A stretch of 64,000 nucleotides of DNA from Coix lacryma-jobi var. lacryma-jobi. Taxonomy: Eukaryota; Streptophyta; Magnoliopsida; Poales; Poaceae. The DNA is taken from assembly GCA_009763385.1 (NCBI GenBank), contig CM019825.1:115253131-115317130 (forward strand), in the 5' to 3' direction. Made by a program: the position numbers and the translations under genes. Below, piece after piece: positions 8,079 to 17,208 of the stretch (positions are counted from its first letter, which is position 1; every line of letters begins with the position of its first letter). The notes under the pieces were generated by a model. The model was not told the DNA's origin. It worked only from the letters and a program-made list of their open reading frames with translations, and did no database searches.

Positions 8079-10903
8079 TTGCGAGAGGACCATGAAACAA
8101 GAGAAGAACCGATAAACTGGCAAGTCCCAGAAGTGGACTTGCGATCAATACGGCACCCAGCAAAATCAGCATCGGAATAACTGCAAAGGGAAAGGGTGGA
8201 GGAAGCAGAATACCAAATCCCGAATTCTGGAGAGAAGGATAAGTACCTCATAATGCGCTTGACCGCCTGACGGTGAGAGGTGCGCGGCGACGCCTGAAAG
8301 CGTGCGCAGAGGCACACCGCGAACTGGATGTCCGGGCATGTCGCCGTCAGGTACAGCAGCGACCCGATCATACTCCGGTACTCCTTCTGGTCCACTGCTT
8401 CTCCCTCCTTGTCCACATCCAGGGCCATCGTGGTTGCCATGGGTGTCGGAAGAGGCTTGGCCTCACCCATGTCGAATTTCTTCAGGATATCTCTGGTGTA
8501 CTTGCCCTGGTGCACAAATGTTCCTTCCCGGGTTTGCTTGATTTGCAACGCGAGGAAAAACGTCAACTCGCCCATCATGCTCATCTCGAACTCCCTGCTC
8601 ATAGTGTCTGCAAATTTGGCAACCAAAGCGTGAGAAGAACCACCGAAAATCATATCATCCACGTAAATTTGGACCAAGAGAGTATCAGTGCCTTGCTTGA
8701 GGAGAAAGAGTGTTTTATCTACACATCCCATTTTAAAACCCTTAGCAAGCAAAAAGGTTTTCAATCTATCATACTAGGCTCTAGGGGCTTGTTTCAAACC
8801 ATACAAAGCTTTGTGAAGTTTAAAGACATGGTTTGGAAACTTGTAATTTTCGAAACCGGGGGGTTGTCTAACATACACCTCCTCTTCTATGTAGCCGTTT
8901 AAGAAGGCACTCTTGACATCCATTTGAAAAAGTTTGAAACCTTTGGATGCAGCAAAAGCCAAGAGTATCCTAATAGCCTCCAAACGTGCTACAGGAGCAA
9001 ATGTCTCCTCATAGTCTATCCCCTCCTTCTGACTATATCCCTGGGCTACGAGTCTGGCCTTGTTTCTCACAACACGGCCATCTTCTCCCTGTTTGTTTTT
9101 GAAAACCCATTTTGTCCCAATAGGATGACACTCAGAAGGTGGAGACACTTGAACCCAAACCCGATTTCTCTCAAAGTTCTCAAGCTCCTCATGCATGGCA
9201 TTGACCCAATCTGGATCCGTCAATGCGTGTCTAACATCCCGGGGTTCAAAATCAGCAACAAATGCAGAATGAACAAAGTGAGAGATTTGCCTTGACCGGG
9301 TGACGCGTTCGTCGATGCTGCCGATCATCTGCTGAGGCGGGTGCTGGTGCTGAATGTGTCATGGCGCCTCCCTTGCCGAAGTGGCCTCCCCCTCAACAGC
9401 GGCTGGTGCCTCCCCGGGTACAAAGGGTACCGCTCGGGGTGGCGGATCCCACGGCCCCCAGGAAGAAGAGGTGTCGGGGCCGTGAGTCGTCGTAGAGGCC
9501 GCTCTTTGCGGCACAGCAGGTGGAGGAGGTGCTGGGTCATCTATCCCTTCAGCACCTTCTTCTTCATCATCGAAAAGAGGTTCGCCAACCTCATGATCAC
9601 CTGCACGCTCAAAACGAGAAGAAGGACAAACCATGGTCTCGTCGAAGGTGACATCGGATGTCTCCATGACTTGGTGAGTGTCAAGGTTAAGTACACGATA
9701 AGCACGAGTATGAGTGCCATAACCCAAAAACACACCGTCAGAAGAATGAGACTCAAACTTGTCCAGGTTGCCCTTTTTGAGTATAAAACAATGGCAACCA
9801 AAAACTCTAAAATAACTCACCTTGGGGAGTTTTCCAAAACGCAACTCATAAGAGGTCTTTTTCAAGAATGCTCGAAGAAAAATGCGATTGGAAATATAGC
9901 ATGCATTGTTCATAGCTTCGGCCCAATATTGCCTAGGAGTCCTATGCTCATCGAGCATCGTCCTGGCCACCTCTACAAGGGTCTGATTCTTCCTTTCTAC
10001 AACACCATTCTGAGGCGGTGTGTAGGGGGAAGAAAACTGATGCTCTAACCCAAAAGAGTCACAAAACTTCTCAAAATCCGAATTCTTGAATTTGGAAACA
10101 TTATCACTCCGAATTGCTCGCATAGAGTTCAAAGGGAACTCATTCGGAAGACGCAAAATCAGATTGCGAGCAAAGGAGAAAGTCTCGGTTTTCTCAGCTA
10201 AAAAGAAAACCCACGAATATCTCGAAAAATCGTCAACAACAACAAGCACATACCACTTCCCCCCAACCGAGCTCACCCGAGCTGGACCAACAAGGTCCAT
10301 GTGTAAAAGCTCTCCAGGGCGCTTAGTCATGACCTGAGTCACTAGATGGTGGAGAGCGGCTACCATCTTCCCATGTCTACAAGAATGGCAAACAAGATCC
10401 TTCTCCATGGATAACTTGGGCAATCCTCGGATTAGGCCAAGTGAACTAAGCCTTGCAAGCAAGTCGAAGCTCAAATGTCCTAGTCTCCTATGCCACTTCC
10501 AAAGATCAGAGGAGGAAGGTCCAGCCAAAAGACAACGAGAAATGCCAAAAGACTCCGAGAAATTCGCACGAAAGACTTTTCCAAAGGGCGAAATCACACA
10601 TACAAGATTGCCCTGAGGATCCAAAATGCGACTGAGATTCGGTTTAAAATGAATCTCATAGTCATCATCAAAAAGTTGCGAAATAGAAAGAAGGTTAAAA
10701 TGCAAGTTAGAAACAAGAGCAACATCGCGCAACACAAAGTGCTCATTAACTCGCACAGACCCACGAGACAGCACCTTACCTTTGTTGTTGTCGCCGAAGG
10801 TGATATACTCCTTTCCGGCAACCGGACTAAGACTGGAGAACCACTTGGCGTTTCCGGTCATGTGCCTCGAACACCCGGAATCCACCAACCAAACGTTCTC
10901 CAA
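8079..10903 (-). pseudogene. pol: pol of B: protease, integrase, RT, RNase H (two nonsense codons)
   Basis: One continuous frame of about 940 codons has only two stops: TGA at 9359-9361 (from CGA, in the linker before RT) and TAG at 8774-8776 (from TGG in the RAWYDR motif). It begins with protease DSG, then the integrase HHCC finger (HRRLGH, CHSC) and DDE core (HMDL, SDNVS, VVERK). The integrase second motif is N-V-S instead of N-G-S. Next comes an acidic/proline linker, RT with DVKSAFLNG and the catalytic QIYVDDMIFGG, and the start of RNase H (SDADFAG). RNase H is cut at 8078 by A. B is therefore a near-intact pol, probably a fairly recent insertion. The gag-pol junction is as in A. Confidence 0.88.
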
Positions 10904-10919
10904 TCGTTTTACCTACATC

Positions 10920-11160
10920 AATAAAAAGACATAGGGTGAGCATACGGGCCAACACTGGGGTTAGTGAAGTAAGAAGAATACCAGTGTTGGGCCGGCTGCT
11001 CAAAAGAACGGTTAGCAGAAAAACCAATCCTAGCACGCCTACGGGAGGAGCGATCACCACGTTGAGGAAAACGTGGTCTGCTAAGGAAGGAGCGTCCGTC
11101 GTGATAGTCAAAACGCGGTGGGGGAAAATGCTCAACTGCAAAGCCACCGCCACGGGGTCC
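10920..11160 (-). pseudogene. gag: gag C-terminal tail of B, truncated by C
   Basis: This encodes the last roughly 80 residues of Sirevirus gag in the frame of A's tail (Arg-rich, ending PNTGI.. and YAHPMSFY), terminating with TGA just before the pol frame. The sequence stops at 11160, where the C LTR begins with TGAAGGACC. The 5 bp GGTCC before the junction would be C's target duplication, but the partner copy is lost in the deletion at about 31508. Confidence 0.8.
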
Positions 11161-12535
11161 TGAAGGACCGAAGATGCTAAAGCAAGGTGACGAGAGGGGG
11201 GTGAATGGGAGCCTAAAATTTCTTCTCAGAAATTACGGCCTCTGTCCCAACAAAATCAACCCCAAGAGCAAAGCCGACACACGTGATGTCCTCGACCCAA
11301 GAGTATGGGTGGATGTTCCCTAGGAACACAGTGGGACACCACAAAAGCTCCCTCCTCCAAATCCACGCAAGTCAACTAGTGACAGGATGGAATTTGGGTA
11401 ACCTCAACCTCCCCCGAGCAACACGAGGGGGATTCAGGCAATCTCGCAAAGCGGGAAGCCCGATTTCTATAGAGCACAGAGTCGGGAATCCAACGCAAAA
11501 AGCAGATCTCAAATCGGAGCTCGAACGCAAAAGATACGGACGAAAACGCGTTCTGTCAGCACTGACCGGACTCACTGGTGCGTCCCGTCGATAGGCACCG
11601 GACGCGTCCAGTCAGCTGAACTGCGTTCTGGAAGCTCTCTGTTCACGAACGGACTCACGGTGAAGAAGTGTCCGGTCGTTACAACTGAGCGTCCGGTCGC
11701 ACCGAGGGGGCAATGAACAGTGCCTTCAGTGCGTCCGGTCATGCGAAACCCTAGCGTCCGGTCGCACAAAACGCTTTCTGACAGCATTGACCGGACTCTG
11801 AGGTGCGTCCGGTCAGGAACGATCGGACGCGTCCTGTCGAATCCCAGTCAGCGTCCGGTCACCACGCGCGAACTGGACAGCGTGGGTGTTCAACGACCGA
11901 ACTCTGGCTCGGTGCGTCCGGTCGCTATGAGGCAGCGTCCGGTCACCCCGACCAGTCCCCTGTTCATCCACCGAATCGACCCGATCTCCCTCAAATCAAA
12001 AGCACTAGGGCTCTAACTTCGTGTGAGGGATCACAAGGATGTTAGTGAGCTACTCCTAAGAGATCATGGCTCGAACCTAACTCCAAATCGGTGAATCGAA
12101 GAAAACGGTGAGGAACGGGCAAGAACTCGATCTCAAAACTAAATCCGCCCGATCTGTGAGTTCGTGAGGTATTAGAGAAATTCCTTCGGTAGAAAGAAGA
12201 CTCTCACGAAGCTACACAAGATGGTTCAAACGGATTTGCGAATCTTTCCTCGAAACAAGAATTCTCGTGAAGAACGAAAGAGGGGAAAACGTGCAAACGC
12301 GAAGAACAAAATCGCAAGACAAATCAAAGCACGAATTTGATCCTTGGACTCAGAGGAATGGATGATTCATTAAGCACTCGGTGTCGGGCTACAAGCCACT
12401 CCAGCAAATCAAAGCTTGGATGGCGAAAAGCTCAAGAACAAGAGCCTGTCTCTCCCTAACCCTAGCCTCCTCTCACAAACAGCAAAATGAGAGTGACACC
12501 GTCCAAGGATTACGGCTGCCCTAGCAGCCCCCTTC

Positions 12536-12544
12536 ATATATATA
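12536..12544 (-). promoter_or_regulatory. Candidate TATA box in LTR C
   Basis: The sense strand reads CTATATATATG, a strong plant TATA-type sequence, placed as expected for an LTR promoter. Transcription would run left toward the LTR end and gag. In the other LTR families the equivalent place has GGATAAATAG (for example 30118-30127 and 20403-20412). Confidence 0.55.
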
Positions 12545-12797
12545 GGCACACGTTCGAAGACCAAAATGCCCTTACATTAAGCACTCGTCCCAAATACCCC
12601 CCAGGGGTAAAACCGTCCAGACTTGACAGTTTCGATCCGACGGCCACGCCCGCACATCCGGTAGCTTCACCTCGACGCGACCTCCCTGATGCCGCCACGT
12701 GCCGCCACCGTCGACCGCCGCGCCTTCTCACCGATAGCTTCGTCTCAACGCAAGCCTCTCGGTGCCGCCACGCGTCGACCGTCCTTTCGGACCAACC

Positions 12798-12929
12798 CCT
12801 GGTTTTGAGGCCCAAACCGGGAAACCGTCCACCCCGAGTTTTGAGGCCCAAACTCGGAAACCCACGCGCCCAGGTTTTGAGGCCCAAACCTGGAAACCGT
12901 CGATGGTAGCTTTTTGAGGCTCAGCTACC
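12798..12929. repeat. Hairpin array in LTR C
   Basis: Three units of the GGTTTTGAGGCCCAAACC class lie here. Stems are CCTGGTTT/AAACCGGG (one mismatch), CCGAGTTT/AAACTCGG and CCAGGTTT/AAACCTGG. A terminal hairpin GGTAGC..GCTACC lies at 12906-12929. At the same position F has GGTGG..CCACC, so this stem also varies in a paired manner between families. Confidence 0.7.
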
Positions 12930-13548
12930 GAACCCGCACCGTAGACGGGATGTGGTTCGCACACCCCGACCACCGGCACCGATGCCGATGCATGTCCAGC
13001 CTCCACGCCGGGCACAACGCCTTCGCCTTCCTTCTTGACTTGGCCGACGGCACTTGCGCCGCACGCAAGCCCGTGTCCGACCTCCCGCCAAGTGACACGA
13101 CTCCAGCGCCTTCCTCCCGACTCGGTCGATGCACCGCACATCCCCATGTGCTCTCGCTCGCCGATGCCACGTGCCAGCTACCACAGCTGGTCCTCTGGCC
13201 CTCTGGTCCGTCAGTCCAAGCCTCACGTCCGCCCTTCACCGCTCTGGGTACCTCGGCATGGCACGTCCGCCGCACGGCACGCCCATCCTTCACCGCTCCC
13301 GGTCCGTCGGCACGACACGTCTCTACTTGACCTTCACCTCGCCATAGACCACTGTATCCGAGCTCCACACCTGCACATCAACACAGCCAAGAGACACATG
13401 TCGCACACGCACACCAACACAGAAACACCACACAACTCACGCCACCAGTTAGTCATAAACAATAAGCGCATAGCTAGATATAGACTCAACCGGGTAAAAG
13501 CCTCAAACCTTCCTCATCAAAGTCAATCATTCATCATATATGTTCTCA

Positions 13549-13560
13549 ATCTCCCCCTTG
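13549..13560 (-). other. Polypurine tract of C
   Basis: The sense strand reads CAAGGGGGAGAT immediately before the LTR start TGAGAACATA. It primes plus-strand synthesis in reverse transcription. The same tract borders the 3' LTRs of D and F. Confidence 0.85.
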
Positions 13561-14120
13561 ATGAATGCATTGACTTAAAAATAAACCACAAAGGAAGAGT
13601 ATGAAGGCAAGCCTCATCCAAGTGCCCAAAAGCCAAACAAAAGCGAACACAAGGCTACTTGAGATGAGGAAGGATCATGAAAACTCCAAATAAAAGCTCT
13701 CGGTCCCGAAAGAAACGGGAAAAGCAGGCAAAGCCTCCACACAACCGAAAAGTCAAGATAAACAAGAGTTTCATGAATCCCAAAAAGGCACTCGAAAACC
13801 AATCTCAAATAAAATTGTCAATCAATCATCACAAAAGAGAGACCAAGGTACTTATCCACTTGGTTTTGGGTCAAATTCTCCCCCTTTTTTTCTTTCTCTT
13901 TCTCTTTCTCCCCCTTGATGATTGATTTGACAAAAAACTAGGCACAAGAGATGGTTTGAGATACCACAACCGAAAATCTCATTCAAGTGATCAAAAGCCA
14001 TCGGAGGGCAAAAACAAAGTCACTTGTCATGAGAAGATTATCCATTCAAATGCCATACCAATTGAAGGACCATTGAAGGACCGAAAAATCTAAAGAAGGG
14101 GCAATTTGAAATGGACATAA

Positions 14121-14528
14121 CTTGGTCCCCAAAGACATGGGCAACGGCTCAACACAACCAAGCAAGGGATCGGAGCAACAACTCAACAAAGAGCAAAACT
14201 CGATCACACAGAGCAAAAGACTTGGTTCCCAAAGACATGGGCAATGGCTCGACGCAACCAAGTCAAAAATGAGCTAGCCCTCAAGAAGAGGCAGAAAATG
14301 GCTCAACACCACTAGCTCAAGGCTCAATACCAATTGAGGCTGAATCAACGCATAAGAATGCAAAACTGATCACAAACAGCCAAGAATTGGTGAAAATAGC
14401 TAGTTCCTCAAGACAGAGGCACATAGGCTCGATGCAACTAGCTGAAGGGTCCATACCAATCGAAAATACCAAGCAAAAACTGCTAGTCCCTCTAGACAGA
14501 GGCAAAAACGGCTCAACACGACTAGCAG
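14121..14528 (-). repeat. Structured repeat units C1-C5 with paired stems
   Basis: Units lie at 14121-14162, 14221-14262, 14272-14317, 14398-14443 and 14480-14528. On the + strand each is: outer arm, CCC or CCTC, short loop, GGG or GAGG, a constant GGCTCAACACAA-like core, outer arm complement. Outer stems are CTTGGT/ACCAAG (twice), AGCTAG/CTAGCT, AGCTAGTT/AACTAGCT and CTGCTAGTC/GACTAGCAG. Both the outer and the small inner stem change with compensation. The biological role is unknown. Confidence 0.75.
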
Positions 14529-15313
14529 GCTCGATACCGACTGAGAAAACCACAAGAGAAGCTCAACACTAAATGGAGCACAAACACTCGGAGCACGCGG
14601 AGAAGCAGCAAGACAAAAGTGACTCCCCCTGAAAGCAAGCCTATACACAAAAGCTATGCACAAAGCTCATGACACCAATTGCATTCCATACCAAGAGATG
14701 GATACCAATTGAGACACATAAAAGAGCTAAACTGAGTGAAGAAGAACACAAAAAAAACAAAACTCCCCCTTGCTCAAAGCTCTTCCCAAAATGCATGGCT
14801 CTCCCCTTTGTGCCAACACTAAAACTCCCCCTTGCAAACAGCTTCTCCCCCTTGACAAAAGGGAACATGCTGAGGGGTTTTGACATTTTTCACAAAATTG
14901 ACACAAACACAAGACAAGTCATCAACCAAAAGCATATGGGGGCTGAGAAAAGCAACGAAAGTGACCAAGAAGTGTATCGGAGCTGGGGGTATGTACACTA
15001 AGCTAAAAATGCATGATATGCACAATGCAACAGCTTCAAGTGTATAGCAATCAGAATGAAAAGATGCTCAAAAGGGTGCTGCCCTGAAAGTGTACCAATC
15101 AATACAAATGCTAGCAAAGGCTCAAACTGATCAAATGAATGTGAAATATGAACAGTAGAGCATATGAGCAGTTTTAAGCCATTTGAAAAGGAGTTGACCA
15201 CTAAAATAGCACTTAGCATGGATAAACAAGAAATCAACCAAGTGCTAACTCAAGTATACAAGGTGAACTACCCCTAGCAAAGTTCAATCATCATGCAATA
15301 GAGTGAAGCATAG

Positions 15314-15550
15314 ACTTGTGTTATTTTCAATATTTTATCGGAGATTGCAGCGGTATTAACACAAGTTCATATTAAAGCATGTGATTGCGAGAGGTTAAAA
15401 GCATGGTCATTGCCTAACTTTTCAACCGGGCTAAGCCTATGCAAGAAAAGCAATCGGAAGCTTAAAGCACCGGTTTCGGTCTTACACTACACGGCTCAAG
15501 TTTAACTCAAATGTGCAATGAGAAACAGTCTCGATACCGTGAGGTGCTGA
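15314..15550 (-). other. Conserved structured 3' block in C
   Basis: This opens with a stem ACTTGTGTTA/TAACACAAGT (15314-15366) around a loop containing TATCGGAG and TGCAGCGG. Another potential stem follows (GGTTAAAA against TTTTCAACC), then a strongly conserved stretch ending at GATACCGTGAGGTG. Counterparts lie at 22295-22525 in D and 41452-41684 in F, despite C belonging to a different LTR family. Confidence 0.6.
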
Positions 15551-16025
15551 CACATGCAATCCCATCTCGATCTTTTCAATTCACTTAGACTTGGATCAAA
15601 TTTTAAGCACAAGGTAAATATGCAATCCAAGCAAGTGAAAGACTCAATGCAAGAGACATAGCAACCTAGCATACAAAAGATAGTACAAGTGATCTCAACA
15701 CGTCCTACCCATGCTAGTTGCCAATCTCAATGGTGAACAAATTAAAGATTTCATAGTTGATTAGTCAAATTCACCATTTGCAAAAATAGCTTAGCTCATA
15801 CCATGTATCAAGTGATCAAAAAGAGCCTAAGCTACAAGCATCATCATGAATAAGCAGGGCATACCAAAAAGAGCACAAACTCATTCTCATTGTTATATAC
15901 ATGAAGCTCTAAAATGCAAGATATACATGATGAAATGCATGCAAAGCTAGCCTATAAGGAAAACCCAAAACAAAAGGGTATCAAAGAAGACCAACTAAGA
16001 TACAATAAGCAAAATGCTTCCCCAA

Positions 16026-16642
16026 CTAAAAGGGAAACACGCACCAAAGACACAAATAAAGAGCCGAGAAATGCTCAAGCGACAACCAGCAAAATCCACA
16101 TCGAAATGACCACACAGCAAAGAGAGGTCAAGGAAGAAGAGTACCAAAAACCGAACTCAGAAGTGTGTCAGAGGTACCTTATTAAGCGCATGACCGCCTG
16201 CTGGTGTGATACCCGAGGGGACGCCTGAACTTGCTGAAATCTTCGGGACATCTGCCTCGCCGAAGTCGTCTCCCCCATGCCTGATGCTGTCGCTCCCCCA
16301 GGTGCTGCTAGTGCTCGCTGGAGAGCTGCTCGAACGGAACCCCAAGACGTGGAAGAAGTGGAATCGGGTCCTTGAGCCGAAAAGCTCTCTCCAAGCTCCT
16401 GTTCTCCTGCACACTCAAAAGCAGAAGAAAACACAAGGCATTGTCTCGTCCAGTGTGACCTCAAGGTCTCCACGAAAACGGTTAGTCACATAATAAGCAT
16501 AAGGTGAACTCTCAACAAAAAGAGATCTACCTATGAATGATACCGCAAGGAGATCTGAACTCAATCTAGACAAGACTACCATGCAACAGGATACAACACT
16601 ATGGAGCAAAATGCAACCTAGAGACATGATCAACCCAAACAC
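16026..16642 (-). pseudogene. pol: pol remnant of C: integrase end fused to RNase H, RT deleted
   Basis: The frame keeps an integrase-tail-like segment (YVTNRFRGDLEVTLDETM, compare ..NLDTNRVMETSDVTFNETM in D) and a serine/alanine-rich linker. It then passes directly in frame into RNase H-adjacent sequence (QASPRVSHQQAVMRLIRYL). A recognisable but decayed RNase H stretch follows to the left (16070-16190). The protease, most of integrase and the whole RT with YVDD are absent. A stop equivalent to the pol stop of D lies at 16026-16028 in a conserved hairpin loop. The deletions make C non-autonomous. Confidence 0.72.
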
Positions 16643-17208
16643 AGCCTAAACCTCAACACATGCTACAAAACAAGATAATGATAGCAATAGATCCAAAAGC
16701 ATGTAACATGATAAAATCGAGGAAAGACTAGTGCTCAAACTAAACATGTCAACAGGGTGCATGTAGCTAACCAAAACTAGCACCTGACAAGTGACACCAA
16801 ATGAACATCATACCTCTACAAGTAAAGCTCATGGAGAAATCAGGTAAAGCATGGCATAAAGTTCATATGGATCACAGACTAGCATGAAAAGTGGATATTC
16901 CACAAAAGCTATACACAAGGCTAGCATGACATGATATACAAGATAGCACATGCTAGACTAAAGCAAAAGCATGATACAAAACAAAATGTACATGTAACAA
17001 CTATACAAGTGAGCACATGAAGAACCATCTCATACCACAAGACATAGATCATGGATGTACAAGGTATGAGTGCATATGAAAGCTCACCGAGTAGCAAAAG
17101 CCTCTTTGGAGGCAAATCTAAGCGGGGTGTAGAGAACCATCAACTCTCGATCACATCTAAAAGATCAAGCTCCATCATGCGCATGTTCTCCACCCCGCGT
17201 CCTCATAT
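16643..17208. other. A-rich noncoding stretch between gag and pol remnant of C
   Basis: About 570 bp, with repeated CATG-containing words and no convincing reading frame. It replaces the position where protease and integrase would be. I recognise nothing in it. Confidence 0.5.

Larger units (their letters stand above)
8079..11160 (-). mobile_element. Sirevirus B, part 1 (RNase H to gag tail)
   Basis: This is the internal region of a minus-strand Sirevirus, interrupted on the left by A (in RNase H) and on the right by the LTR of C (in the gag tail). Its upstream portion probably resumes at about 31570-35118 (gag N-terminal half, PBS, 5' LTR), after C and D. The pairing of the two parts is inferred from nesting order and orientation. 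Its 3' LTR lies left of the window. Confidence 0.75.
11161..13548 (-). repeat. 3' LTR of Sirevirus C (2388 bp)
   Basis: It starts TGAAGGACCGAAGATGC on the left and ends GTTCTCA at 13548, followed directly by the PPT complement ATCTCCCCCTTG, so its internal region lies to the right. It shares the palindromic GCGTCCGGTC cluster (about 11568-11950) and the hairpin array (12798-12929) with the other families. The right half after the hairpins and its terminal sequence are otherwise quite different from A, B, D and F. Confidence 0.87.
13561..16017 (-). other. 3' noncoding region of C
   Basis: About 2.45 kb lie between the pol end and the PPT with no credible coding frame. It holds a second PPT-like copy at about 13905-13918 beside a long pyrimidine run (13876-13917; purine in the sense strand), five structured repeat units (14121-14528), further AAGGGGGAG-type tracts (about 14626, 14763, 14826, 14846), several ATACCAATTGA motifs resembling the PBS/LTR junction, and a conserved structured block (15314-15550). 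Confidence 0.75.

Noticed and set aside
13561..16017. A possible env-like frame after pol, as in soybean SIRE1
   Set aside because: No frame over about 110 codons with signal or membrane segments exists in the 3' regions of C, D or F.
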